Below, in pieces: positions 1 through 11,639 of a DNA stretch of 64,000 nt. The notes under the pieces were generated by a model, which saw only the letters and a program-made list of their open reading frames with translations, was not told the DNA's origin and did not search any database. The first letter of the stretch is position 1. Each line of letters begins with the position of its first letter. The stretch is taken from contig JASAND010012897.1 of assembly GCA_030248195.1 (NCBI GenBank), positions 1 to 64,000 of the forward strand, in the 5' to 3' direction. The DNA comes from Trissonchulus latispiculum. Its lineage: Eukaryota; Nematoda; Enoplea; Enoplida; Ironidae. Position numbers and translations under genes: made by a program.

Positions 1-459
1 TTTTCAGCCCCGTATCACTTACCGTTAAAAAGTTGCGCCCCGGACCGGTTATGGCGGCGATGTTTTTTTTCGGTTTCTCCTATTTGATGGTTGTATTGTA
101 CATAATGTTCGCCGCTTTCACGTGATCTGCAGCGGTGGGCCAACCTAAAGGGCTATGGGGTCTAGTAGTACCCTCTAAAGAATTTAAGAATCACAACTTT
201 TTTTGCGCCGCAGCTGCGCCACAGCGCCGCAGTGGCGCCGCAAAGTCGGCTCATAGCGAAAAGTGACCATTTTTGTGGTCGTCGCTCAGGTCGAACGTTA
301 CGAGCTGGAGCTGATTTCTTTTTATATTCAGAAATTACATATATTGAACTAACTAACGGTCCAGGTTGCGTTTCTCTATCACTTCCCTAGCGACCACAGT
401 GGCCCGTCAAAAATGGCGAAAATTCGAAAAATGAAAAATCGAAATTTCTCGCTATCTAT
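1..459. other. non-coding sequence, no feature recognised
   Basis: I see no gene, RNA or clear repeat here. Around 200-240 there is a short GC-rich patch with GCCGCAG-like words. If the Chk2 gene further right is intact, this could lie in one of its 5' introns or upstream of it; the sequence does not decide. Confidence 0.4.
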
Positions 460-465
460 TTAACT

Positions 466-925
466 TTGAACGCTCAAATCTTCCATACAATGGTTTTCTG
501 GCACGGAGAATCGATTCCCGCAGTCTGTTTTTCCTTCAGACCCACCCATCTTGCTGGGCTGGTTCCACTTTGCCGTCGGGAGGGTCAAGTCGGAAACCGC
601 TTCCTGGAGGTCCATAGTAGGCTTTACCTGGCCTCTCAAAACTTTGTCTATAGGGGTTTTCTGGTGCGCCCAGCTCATTCCCGGTGTCTTTTTTGCCGTA
701 GGACTCATCCATCTTGCTGTGCTGGTTCCACTTTGCCGTCTGGAGGGTCATGTCGGAAACCGCTTCCTGGAGGTCCATAGTAGGCTCTACCTGGCCTCTC
801 AAAACTTTGTCTATAGGGGTTTTCTGGTGTGCCCAGCTCATTCCCCGTTTCCGTTTTGCCGTCCGACGTACCTATTTTGCTGGGCTGGTTCCACTTTGCC
901 GTTTGAAGGGTCAGTCAGGTGGGGG
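466..925. repeat. tandem repeat, about 163 bp period
   Basis: Units recur at 546, 709 and 871, each beginning near a 'cttgctgggctggttcc' word and including 'ctataggggttttctgg'. There are about 2.4 copies plus a diverged partial unit from about 480. Long open frames appear in several phases on both strands only because the unit has few stops; the translations match no protein I recognise, so I treat it as non-coding satellite-like sequence. Confidence 0.7.
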
Positions 926-934
926 GGGGGTAAA

Positions 935-1315
935 GTGGTCGAAAATAAAATTTTTCAAAAGTGGTCAAATTTGGTACCAAATGAAAGCCGTATGCGAGCT
1001 GAGCAACTTTTGTCATAGAACTGCGTACCCAAAGTGGCTGTAGAGTGCTGTGGTGGGGTGGGGTGGGGACTTAGGCGATTTTGGGTCAAAAATAAAGTTT
1101 TTCAAAAGTCGTCAAATTTGGTATCAAATGAAAGCCCTAAGTGAGCTGTGCAACTTTTGTCATAGAACTGCGTACCCAAAGTGGCTGTAGGGTGCTGTGG
1201 TGGGGTGGGGTGGGGACTTAGGCGATTTTGGGTCAAAAATAAAGTTTTTCAAAAGTCGTCAAATTTGGTATCAAATGAAAGCCCTAAGTGAGCTGAGCAA
1301 CTTTTGACATGGAAC
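935..1315. repeat. tandem repeat, 148 bp period
   Basis: A second, unrelated array follows directly. The word 'ttgggtcaaaaataaag' recurs at 1081 and 1229, and each unit contains a GGTGGGGTGGGGTGGGG tract near its boundary. There are about 2.6 copies, with the first one diverged. Confidence 0.75.
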
Positions 1316-2155
1316 CATCCACCAATATTTGCTGTGCCAAATAACGTCACGTGCCCATGAAACTTTTGTCTTTACTTCTTCAACCGGAATATACCTATTT
1401 ATATTTATTATATATTTAAAGGATATTTAAAGGATATATATATATACGATACAGCCAACACAAACATATTATCCTCTTTTGTGCGGAGCATTTTTTGTTA
1501 CTTGTTATGTAGGGGCGCGATAGCGCCCCTACATAATATGGGTAAAAAGGCGTCTGCGCGGCCCCCTGGAGACCGTGTTGGCCTGGTGCCAGCTAATTAG
1601 AGGTCCGGGAGTGGTAAAAAGGTTACCATCGTAAACAACTCGAGTAGTACTACAAGTACCACCATACTTTTGGTTCGAATTCGAAACTTCGAATTTTTGC
1701 ACTAGGCGATAGTTACGGTGCGTTTGTTTTTATTTTCTCGGTGAATAACGCTTATTGGAAATGCATTTTACGGCGAAGTGTTGGAACGATGTGGGCATTT
1801 TGGCACCATACTACTATTATATGTTGGTAGACAGGATCCCCCCATGCTACCTTTTTTTGGTCATTTTGGCACCTGGCCAATTTTGGCTCTGTGCCAAGGT
1901 CCCAAAGTCGGACTTTCGCTATTTTTCGCAAATTTTGGTCACACTTTTCTAGAACTGGGTAGAAGCTGGAGAGGTCTAGTATCTTTTTTTGAAAATTACC
2001 AGCAGGGGTGCATAAAGTAACGAGGGGGATTTTTTAATTTTGCTCCCTAGCTTTCAGGAGATGGGCCCAAACTTTGCATTTTTTTGGCCTGTTTGGGCGA
2101 AAGTTTCTAAGTCCCACTTTCACTGGAAATAGTCAAAAAGTCGCCAAAAACGGCG
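1316..2155. other. non-coding spacer with one strong hairpin
   Basis: No gene is visible. A perfect 14 bp stem with a GATA loop lies at 1505-1536 (arms 1505-1518 and 1523-1536, core GGGGCGC). The remainder is AT-rich with short low-complexity tracts. Confidence 0.45.
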
Positions 2156-3405
2156 TTTTTCGGCCTTTTGGTGGTGCCCACATATAGTAAATCGGGGTCG
2201 CTGAAAACGATGAGCATACTGCCGATACCGCCCGAAGTGACCACTGGTCAGCATGGCTCCTGTGGTTCCTCGCCCAGGGTCAAAGTTGGGAAAACTCACT
2301 CTAAACAGCGTTTTTCGGCGTTTTGGTCGTGGGCATATATAGTAAATCGACTACGCTCGTTTCAATGGGCATATCGCCGAAACCGACGGAAGTGACCACT
2401 GGTCACTACAGCCTATGGTGCCTATTGACCACTGGTCAGACGGCCTAAAGCTGCGTTTTTCGGCGTTTTGGTTGGGGGCATTTATAGTAAATCGACTACG
2501 CTCGTTTCAATGGGCTTATCGCCGACACCGACGGAAGTGACCACTGGTCACTACGGCCTGTGTGGTCTATTGACCACTGGTCAAACGGCCTAAAACTGCG
2601 TTTTTCGGCGTTTTGTTTGGGGGCATTTATAGTATATCGACTACGCTCGTTTCAATGGGCATATCGCCGACACCGACGGAAGTGACCACTGGTCACTACA
2701 GCCTGTGGGGTCTATTGACCACTGGTCAAACGGCCTAAAACTGCGTTTTTCGGCGTTTTGGTCGTGGGCATTTATAGTAAATCGACTACGCTCGTTTCAA
2801 TGGGCATATCGCCGAAACCGACGGAAGTGACCACTGGTCACTACAGCCTATGGTGCCTATTGACCACTGGTCAGACGGCCTAAAGCTGCGTTTTTCGGCG
2901 TTTTGGTTGGGGGCATTTATAGTAAATCGACTACGCTCGTTTCAATGGGCATATCGCCGACACCGACGGAAGTGACCACTGGTCACTACAGCCTGTGGGG
3001 TCTATTGACCACTGGTCAAACGGCCTAAAGCTGCGTTTTTCGGCGTTCTGGTTGGGGGGCATTTATAGTAAATCGGCTACGCTCGTTTCAATGGGTTTAT
3101 CGCCGACACCGACGGAAGTGACCACTGGTCACTACAGCCTGTGGGGTCTATTGACCACTGGTCAAACGGCCTAAAACTGCGTTTTTCGGCGTTTTGGTTG
3201 GGGGCATTTATATCATATCGACTACGCTCGTTTCAATGGGCATATCGCCGACACCGACGGAAGTGACCACTGGTCACTACAGCCTGTGGGGTCTATTGAC
3301 CACTGGTCAAACGGCCTAAAACTGCGTTTTTCGGCATTTTGGTCGGTGGCATATATAGTAAATCGACTACGCTCGTTTCAATGGGCATATCGCCGAAACC
3401 GAAAA
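2156..3405. repeat. satellite-like tandem array, 145 bp period
   Basis: The landmark 'atcgactacgctcgtttcaa' recurs every 145 bp from about 2341 to 3357, giving about eight good copies plus a diverged first copy from about 2156. Most units carry two copies of the near-palindrome TGACCACTGGTCA. Units are highly similar, which suggests recent expansion or homogenisation. There are no spacers of varied sequence, so it is not a CRISPR array. Confidence 0.9.
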
Positions 3406-3532
3406 AACAAATTCAGTGGTACTATATATATATATTGATATAATCAGTTTTCTGCTCTACCTACGGCACCGTTCAAGCTCCTTGTATCCATTACCGCATT
3501 GCTGGAAAGGGATCCTTTAAAATGACAGAAGG

Positions 3533-4355
3533 ACAAGAAATAAAAATGCTCCTCTGGAGCATAAAAAAGTAATATGGGTGATGGTGAGGTTGTAAAATCA
3601 AAAGAGGACTAGTCTTTAAAATGCTTAATATGGGGGCTAGGTTCAAAAATAGAAGAGGACTAGGTTGTGAGCGAATTAATATGGGCACAGCTTCGCCGAA
3701 CAACCCATATTCGCGGGATTTCACGCTTCGTCTTAACTTCTGTCGCATACAGAGCTATCAGTGTCAGTCAGTAATAAGAAATTTAAGAAGTTGAATACTC
3801 ATTGAATATATTTAGTTGTTTGCATATACGTATACACTGTTAGACTTGCTAGGAATATATACTTAAATTATCATTATGTGGTCGTGTTGAACTGCAGCAA
3901 GCAACGAGATGAGATCTAAGGATATCATGCTAAAGCTATTGGTTCAAGCAGGAAGGAAATAGAAGATCAGAGTCCTAAAATTATTCTTGAGATATAAATG
4001 GATAAAATGCACTGGTTAGTATAAAGAGTTTCTCAAAGAAAAAGTTTGCTAAAATAAAAGTTCCGTTACCTCGAATACATATATACGTATATACGTAGCA
4101 GTACAGATTGTTTATGCACTATAAACTAAATGTAGCTTGGATGGATATGCATAATGATTTACGTTTATAAACCGCGAATATGGGTTGTTCGGCGAAGCTG
4201 TGCCCATATTAATTCGCTCACAACCTAGTCCTCTTCTATTTTTGAACCTAGCCCCCATATTAAGCATTTTAAAGACTAGTCCTCTTTTGATTTTACAACC
4301 TCACCATCACCCATATTACTTTTTTATGCTCCAGAGGAGCATTTTTATTTCTTGT
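3533..4355. mobile_element. foldback-like element with 184 bp perfect inverted arms
   Basis: Positions 3533-3716 and 4172-4355 are exact reverse complements over 184 bp, separated by 455 bp of AT-rich sequence. Within each arm the words CCCATATTA and CTAGTCCTCTT recur. No transposase ORF is present. The identical arms imply a young or actively gene-converted non-autonomous element. I could not define a convincing target-site duplication, so the true ends may lie slightly outside. Confidence 0.7.
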
Positions 4356-4845
4356 ATATATATCTTGTAAATTAATAATGTATCCAAATGTAATTTGCTA
4401 TGAAATGCAGTCGAATGTCTGGGAAGTGATGTGGAAGTACAGAAATACCGGGCTTTAGCCGGAACCGGAACCTAGCTCTTAGGTACGTATTATGTACTGG
4501 TTTTTTTGATGAGACGGTTTTTACCAGACCCTCCCCACTCCTCCCTACTCAAAATGTTTAGAAAAATTGGCTTTTTTAAAAACGACAAATTCAAGCTTGG
4601 TCGAAGTTTAGCTTTTTTTAGTATTTTAATGTATTTGAACACAAGGCCAGTCATTTATCTTTTATTAGCGGATACTTAACCTGGCAGGTGTTGTTGGCAT
4701 TTTAAGAAAAAGTTTCTTTTCCTTTCCTTTCCAGATTCCCTTCCTCTAAAAATTTTGTGTCTTCCCTTCCTCCTACCAGCATCTTCGCCAAAACTAAAAC
4801 AGTTTGTTTTCTGTGCTTTTTTAGGCATTTTTTTACAATTTTTAG

Positions 4846-7800
4846 ATTACTGACTTTGGCCTGGCTAAAATTGAAACCAGCGAGACTGCCATGAAAACCT
4901 ATTGTGGTACACGGGGCTATATTGCGTAAGTTGTCTGGCGATTTTTAGACTCTCGTACGTACGTAATGACAAATCGGTTTGCCGAGTCGAAAATGTGTCA
5001 CGCACAACAGGTTTGGTTTTGTACGAATTCCAACCTAGGATCAGGAAAGGGTCTCCATTTTTCGATTCATCGTCATCATTTTTATCTCGCGCATGTTATA
5101 GCTTGCTTTCCATAGGTTCATAAAACCATGTGCTTGGAAGGGTAGATTTTACGGATTTTTTCTGAGGGGGGGAAGATGTTTTGCAAAGAATAGTCATTCA
5201 AACAATTTTGCATGGAAAAACGCAAAACGTTCTCAAACATGCCTGGATTTAGGCTAAAAATTGACCTGCATGAAAAAGCTTCCATGTCGCCGGAATATTT
5301 TTGAAACGTGGCATATTTTTGGTAAAAATGTGGGGACCCTAAAACTCCCGAAGGGGAGGTAATTTCAAAATTCGCTGTCTGGATGGGTGGTTAAATTTGC
5401 ACCTGTAGCAGATGTTTTTGGGAATGGTGTTGGTAAAAGTCAAGGGGAGGGTAGTGGGCTTTTGAAGGGTTTGTGATGGGAGATATTAAATTCTGCTCCT
5501 TTTGTATAGAAGACGGCCTCGAGTTTGATGCGAAATTGCAATTACTACGTTTTCTTGGTTTTATTTTCCTGTGCTGTACAGAAGATGTGAGTTTTTTGCT
5601 GCATTTTTTAGTCCGGAAGTTATTCTCAGTCAGGAAATGGACTATTATACGGAGGCTGTGGATCTGTGGTCACTGGGATGTATTTTATTTTACATGTATG
5701 TAATTATGCTTAATTAATTTAGGTAATTTTAGTAATTGTTAGAGTATTTTGCTTGACTTGATCCTTTTACTCACTATGAGATTTAGTCTGGCCTGTTTAA
5801 AACTAGTTGGGGGTATGAGAAGAGGACCTTCCCTTTGAGGGAAGATAATATCTACAGAATGTGCAATTATAAATCCTACTATGGTTACTTATAAAGTGAA
5901 CGACTTTGTTTGTTTGTTTGTTTGTTGGTTTGTTTGTATGGGACTAAATCCAGCCGAAACCATTGTATACTTTAATCTTTATAAATAGGCTTAGTGAAAA
6001 ATATGATTTTGTACCTTTTTTCAGGAACATCTAAATAAACTTTTACTTTTATTTTTAATTTAATTTTTAAATTAATTTTTTCTATTATGGCTATGACATG
6101 CTCAGCGGATTGGATTCATTTATGTGGTATATTTAGTAGGAGGGATTCAGCTTAGGAATATTCGAAATTTTTATTTTAGTTCTTTTTATTTTAATTAATT
6201 CATTATTTTTGGTTTGCTATTGACAGGCTCAGCGGGTACCAACCGTTTGCCAAGTATGGTCAGCGAATTGATTCCTATGTAGCCGCTGGTCGCTATCATT
6301 ACGATGATGAAAAGTGGAATGAGGCTGACGCGTCTGCGGAGAGTAGGAAATTTATTATCCATCCGAAATTGGCGGGGGGGCGAGAATAAAGAATTTGAGG
6401 CAGCGGGTGGGGGGCTCGTCATTAACTGATAACTATAGTCACTAGCGTAGCCAGAAAAAAATTTCGGGGGGGGGGGGCAAGCCAAAATTTTTCAAACTTA
6501 ATTGTGGCAGTTAAAAGGGGAACCGCCGCCTTTGAATAATTTACACAACTGACTCTATCCAGTTGGGGGGTCTGGGGGGCGCAGCCCCCCAGAAGTTGAA
6601 GAATTTTTTATTTTTGCTGCCTGAAACGAATTTTTCTGAGCACATTTTTCGTCCTTTAGTATATTATTAACCAAGATCAGGTATATATATGACATTTACG
6701 ATTACGTGAATTGAAAAGACAATTTAAGATTGACGAAGACGAAATATGCAATAATTCGCGCCGACGGCGCGAAAAATTTTGGATTTTACTTCTAAATTGC
6801 TTTAATTTTTATCAATGCTCAGGCTCAATGCAGCCTACAGCTGCTGTCTCCGTCATAAATATTTCCTGATGGCAGATATTTTCAGGGGGGCAATCCAATT
6901 TCGGGGGGGGGCGTGCCTTGCCCCCCCCTGGCTACGCGCCTGACTATAGTTTATGTGGAGTGTGGGACAAAAATGGACCGGAGTCTATTTCTGGTCTAGG
7001 TGGGATTTGGAAAAACAAGGAATTTGATAAATTTATAAAATTACGTATATCCATAGCACTTCTAAGATTTAACTACATGCATAATTGAGAGTATGCTGTG
7101 TAGGTTTGCTCACCATGGCTCACTCAAATGGTGATTTCATAGTCGTCAACACTCAAAGACGAGCGTCAACGCCCAACATGCCATTTTAACTTGTTTAAAT
7201 GTCATTGTAACGGATTCACACTCACAGACGCATGTTGACGCCTAAATACTACACGCGTCTGGAACTATAAAGTCACCATAAGTCTGTTGTTTAGTGAGTA
7301 ATCCTGGGTGAAAAGGGGCGGCTACGTACAACGATTAAGTGAATATTTGAGGTGTGACTGGCTTTGACCCTGGCTGCTGGTGTGTAAAAAGGTTTTGCAA
7401 AGGTTTCGGCAATGTTTTCAGTCTTCGCTCTTCGTTGATTGTCTTTTCAATTTTTCTCTCAATTTTCTCCTTGCTTTTAGGTATGGATGTCTGGAAACAA
7501 TTGCTGGTGGCAGATCCTGACGAACGAATGACAATCTCTGAAGCTTTGCAACATCCCTGGCTCACGGTAAAGAATCAGCAGATAACATAAATTCTTATAA
7601 AATTGAGGGGGGTGCACTTAACGGCCCTTAATCAAAAATAATAGAGAAGGGGAGGAGAGGTGACAAGAATCGTTGTATTTCTAGTAAATTTTTGTAAAGA
7701 GGCCTGGGTCCCGCTTCAAAAGATTTTCCTAAGTACCCTCCTAGTGTTTGGCGAAAGCAAAAAAGCTGGCTGGACCCCCCCTTGTCAAAATCCTGCTGGG

Positions 7801-9205
7801 TGCGCCCCTGACACTGGGCTAAATTTCAGTTTTTTTATCTAATCTTTTTAGGATAATGATATGATCCAAACGGCTCGAGAATTGATGTTCCCTAATGGAG
7901 AACCGGAACAAGCTGTACTCTTAGATGGTTCTTCGGAATTGGCTACTCCTGAAGTGGTTCGTTCTAAACGCTTTAATTAGTTACTGTTAATTATATCCTA
8001 CTATGCTAGGCTTTTGAATTTTGGAAATTGGAGAAGTCATAAAATCAAAAGTTTTTTCCCAAGCGGTGCAGTCTAAATTTTAAACGCTTGCAGTTTAAAC
8101 ATCAGCTTTTGTAGTTCAGCAGCTATTCTAAGCAAATGGTCAGCAGAAAATACAATTACACAAAATTAGTTGACTAGCAGTGGTGTTGTCATTTTTTACG
8201 CTTATGATTTGACACAACACGTAGGAAAAGTATCACATTTTTTGCCATGTAGCAATGATTTTAAATTTGTTTTAAAGCGTAACCAAAACAGGACGTTTTT
8301 AATTTTCAGAATCGTAAGCGTAAACTGTCGGCGAACGATAGCAGCACCAGTGGTTGTTCGGTATCTGAAGTTGGCGAAAATCCTTCCAAAAAGATTCCGA
8401 AATTCGAGAAATTTGTCCGCCAGGAGCCCAACAGACAGCAGGTGGACACAATTTCGGATGACAAAAAACGCCTGGATTCTCATTCGGACCAACCGGAGCA
8501 GCACGACCTCAATATGGATTGGTTGGAGTTTTCGAGCCAAAACGACGAAAGTGGAACCGTTGAGTCTTCTACATCTGGGCTTGCAGAGGAACCAGCCTAT
8601 TGTAGTTGTGGCTGTTGCAGTCCACCTTATGAATCGACGGGTGACAGTGACTTATCCTCCAGATCCACCCCCGCTAACGTGGCCCCCATGGGAAAACGGA
8701 AGGGTATTTGCAGGTATGTAGGGGTAATTTTCTATGGCAGTAGTGAACACTGATGATAATAGTATATTTCTATGTTTGGTATCATTGCGTTTTTTAATAC
8801 TTCAGTCTGAGTTTAGTATTGGTTAGAGATGCACCGGGGCCGCCACTACCGGGGCCGGGGCCTGGAAATTGGGGGTCCAAATCGAAAATTTTTTGGAAAA
8901 TTTAAATTTTGCAATAATTTTTATATACAAACGTTACTTTCGTTGTTTTCATTCATATCGGAGGGAAAAACGATTTGTAACAATTTTTGACTTTCGAAAA
9001 TTCAAAATTTTGGTCAAAAAATGTCAAAAGCTTACAAAATTTTGCTAATTTTTGGCCCCGGTCGGTATTGGGTTTAGTTTAATTTGTGATTTTTTAAAAT
9101 TTGTTACAAATTTTTATTTACGTTTTTGTTTTAATGTTTAGCGACGCTGGTTGTCCTTGTCATCAAGTCAAACAAGTGCCTTCCGCAGTCGAGCCAAAAC
9201 TGTAA
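4846..9205 (+). CDS. chk-2: Chk2-like checkpoint Ser/Thr kinase, 3' part
   Basis: Seven exons join in frame with GT-AG introns: 4846-4925, 5612-5695, 6227-6342, 7481-7566, 7852-7956, 8310-8713 and 9142-9205 (TAA stop). They encode the kinase C-lobe: ITDFGLAK (DFG), the activation segment CGTRGYIAPEV, then VDLWSLGCILFYMLSGYQPF, the LLVADP and ISEALQHPWL motifs, and a tail of about 190 residues with a basic NRKRK stretch. The order DFG, CGT, APE, HPWL followed by D-x-D-M and a basic nuclear-type signal matches Chk2, which phosphorylates cell-cycle targets after DNA damage and in meiosis. The FHA domain, N-lobe and HRD loop are not visible and should lie on upstream exons left of the window. The tail is Ser/Gln-rich and has a Cys-rich YCSCGCC patch that I do not know from other Chk2 proteins. 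Introns carry transposon remnants. Confidence 0.85.
6439..6942. mobile_element. non-autonomous DNA transposon in a Chk2 intron
   Basis: Inverted ends share GCGTAGCCAG followed by a G-run and a GCAAG word. They are flanked by a 7 bp duplication ACTATAG (6432-6438 and 6943-6949). The interior holds the GC-rich hairpin word GGGGGGCGCAGCCCCCCAG at about 6570. No ORF is present. I cannot place it in a superfamily with confidence. Confidence 0.6.
7129..7278 (+). mobile_element. short inverted-repeat element (MITE), copy 1
   Basis: Ends TGGTGATTTCATAGT and the reverse complement of TGGTGACTTTATAGT bracket about 150 bp with ACGC-rich words. A related copy lies on the opposite strand at about 32150-32321. 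It sits in the Chk2 intron 6343-7480. Confidence 0.5.
8824..9063. mobile_element. hAT-like remnant in last Chk2 intron
   Basis: The left end reads TAGAGATGCACCGGGGCC, a typical hAT-type terminus. The right side has GGCCCCGGT, and the flanks share GTATTGG (about 7 of 8 positions). The outermost bases of the right end are lost, so this is a damaged copy. Confidence 0.5.
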
Positions 9206-10470
9206 CCAAGGACTGTAACTCCAGAGCAGTGGACTTGACTCACTCAAGCATTTGTGAAGTTTGAAAAGTCTGAACTAGACTATTTGACATTTAGTCAAAG
9301 CAAGAAGTCGAATTTGTGAACTTGGTATTAACTGAAATTATTGTGTACGTGCTGCCTGTAGAATACTGTAACACTGTAGATAATTTCTACTGTTGACGGT
9401 TTCTGCACGTGCGTATATTACATTTTGACTTTCGCTTTATCTGATTGTATGTATGTTATAATATGTTTGTGTTTATTGTGTACTTAGAGTTTGCTTAGGT
9501 ATAATGAATTGGATGCGTAATACAAAAACTTTAAAAAGGTTTTTTTCTTTTATAGTAGGCTTCAATTGTTGATATAATTATCTGCTCAACCCTCCTCATT
9601 CACGTGGAAATGCTTTTGAAAGTTTGAATGTTTGTAGAATTTTGTTTCGTTGAGATTTGTTACTAAAATTTTCCATAATTTTTACTTGTTTTTGTTAGAA
9701 ATATTGTGAAAACATTAAATGATTTGATTAATCAACAACAGCTTTTCCGTTGTTGCCCGATTTCCAATTAGAACCGTTAGATATTATGTGCTCAGAAGTG
9801 GCTTTGGGCTAAGTTACTGCTGTTGTTTTTGATGTTTCGCTTTTAGTTACATTATTCGTTTGTTTGTACATTCCATGACATAATATGTATTTACCTGTTT
9901 GTTTTAGGTTGTAGAAATTAATGAAATTGTTGCATACCGCCCGTCATAATGTTGCCAGCTTTTCGTTTCCGCTAGTGAATCGTTTTTCGTAATTTCCGTG
10001 TCGAATTTTTTATTCGGGAACAGGAATTAAAATTTTATTTTGAATAAATAAATCTGTTATTTACTGCCAATTTATATTTGATTTATGTCATTTTCAGTTT
10101 GTTGTGAAACATTACGTATTTTCCGTGTCGAAGTTTTTATGCCGTAAAAAATTGGAATTTCATTTGGAGTGAAATGAATCTGTTATTATTTACTAGCACT
10201 GCCGTTTTACAGTACATTGTTTTTCAGTCCCTTGACGAAAAATTGTTGTCTGTTATGCTTTTATTGTGTGTATAATGATGGTTATTGACTAATAAATGTA
10301 CATTTATGTAAATTTCCATTTACAATAGGTTTTAGTCGGCTTACAAGGAAAGGCATAAAATATTGTTGTCCGAAAGTAATTGGCTTGGCCAATGGCTAAC
10401 CTTGTTGCCAACAACTGGAAAATAGCCTTAGGTTGGTCATGCCTTGGCCTATGAGGACCCTAGATAGGTT
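9206..10470. other. spacer downstream of Chk2 with a 125 bp duplication
   Basis: No gene is seen. About 9985-10210 holds two diverged copies of a roughly 125 bp unit beginning 'tttccgtgtcga' and ending 'atctgttatt'. AATAAA words near 10041 could act as poly(A) signals, though they are far from the stop at 9205. Confidence 0.4.
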
Positions 10471-10806
10471 CAAGAATACATAATAGATACGAGTATGACA
10501 GTTGCGGTTTTTTGTTATCAGCTGCAAGGTACACGCTCTGTTCGCTAACGGATAGCCCAACACAAATGTATATGTTTACTTCAAATAAATTTGCACGCTA
10601 CCCCTGCGTTGCAAAGCCTGAATCAGAAGACAAATTAGGCGCACACATGCGCTGTGTTTCGAGCTTTAACTTAAAGATTCGGCTAGTGACCGCTGAAATG
10701 TGTACCGGGTGCACGTTTATGACTGTTGGGGGTCAGCCGATAGCGGGCACAGCATATACCTGCAGCTGGTAACAGAGAACCTGGCAGTTGTAATATAATA
10801 TTCTTG
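10471..10806. mobile_element. diverged member of the CAAGAGTACATA family
   Basis: The left end is CAAGAATACATAAT and the right end, reversed, is CAAGAATATTAT. Inside, both arms share CAGCTGCA and GCTNACGG-like words. No target-site duplication survives, so this copy is older than the ones at 30819, 42385 and 50816. Confidence 0.55.
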
Positions 10807-11093
10807 GTGGACCTAGGAAATCTGAACCAGTTTCATAAGAAATGTCCGAAGTTTATCTGTTGCTGCTCCTATCTTAGCATAAATGTTATAAGTGGTTGAA
10901 ACTCGATGCTCCTATAAGCGACCGCTTGCCTAACCGAGCGTAGGACGGCTCCTAGCACTAGGGGAGTCTCTTTCGGTAACTCGGCTCAGGACAGGATTAC
11001 ACTTTTGTCGTTGCACCTTCAGCTAATGGAATTATCTTTGCTGTGTCTTTTGTTTGGTAGTCTCTTACTTGCAATAGTTTAGCTAGTCGTAAG

Positions 11094-11369
11094 TAGTGTT
11101 TGAGGCCGGCCGAGGTTTCACCGGCCGGCGGCCGGTGAGCATATTGGAGTGGAGATAGCGTGGAGTGAAACTATTGTGACTGCTAAGATTGATTTTCGGA
11201 TTTTATGTTAGCAAAATAGCATATAATAGCACAGAAAATTAGCATAGCTAGATTTGGAGTACATTTTAAGCTTAGCTGCTTTATATTGTAAATTTCTTGT
11301 TGCTAAATTGTATTCCAGCCGGCGAGCAAAAGCCGGCGGCTGGCTCAGACCGGCCGGCTTCAAACACTA
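11094..11369. mobile_element. short hAT-like element with GGCCGG-rich ends
   Basis: Terminal repeats are TAGTGTTTGA and TCAAACACTA, followed inward by repeated CCGGC words. The flanks are GTCGTAAG and GTCGTAGG (7 of 8 identical), consistent with an 8 bp hAT-type duplication. At 276 bp it is too short to encode a transposase. Confidence 0.7.
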
Positions 11370-11563
11370 GTCGTAGGCAGCTCGTAATGCTATCAAACCC
11401 CACGGCTCGTGTTGGCCGCTGGACTGATTTTTGTCCGCTCAACCGGCCGGCCGCGCCGACTGATTGGATGGGAGGAGCCCGGGTTCAGACGATTCAGCCA
11501 CAGCTAATCAATGACAGGAACAACAAATGTCCCACTGTAGCTCCTGCGACTCGTGAAAATCGG

Positions 11564-11635
11564 GCCTTAAGTGAGGGCCGAATTCACAACCTTTGGTTGA
11601 CTAGACCAACGCTTTACCGATTGAGCCACTGAGAC
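11564..11635 (-). pseudogene. tRNA-Thr(AGU)-like pseudogene or SINE head
   Basis: On the minus strand the D arm, the anticodon arm TTGGT-CTAGTCA-ACCAA and the T arm can be aligned with the tRNA-Thr-like sequence at 33024. The acceptor stem does not pair and the T loop is altered (TTCGGCC), so it is unlikely to be a working tRNA. Confidence 0.5.
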
Positions 11636-11639
11636 GCAA

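Noticed and set aside
466..1043. Overlapping long open frames on both strands
   Set aside because: They are produced by the 163 bp tandem repeat, shift frame between units, and resemble no protein I know.
2156..3405. Regularly spaced repeats as a CRISPR array
   Set aside because: Whole 145 bp units are alike with no unique spacers, and the genome is eukaryotic.
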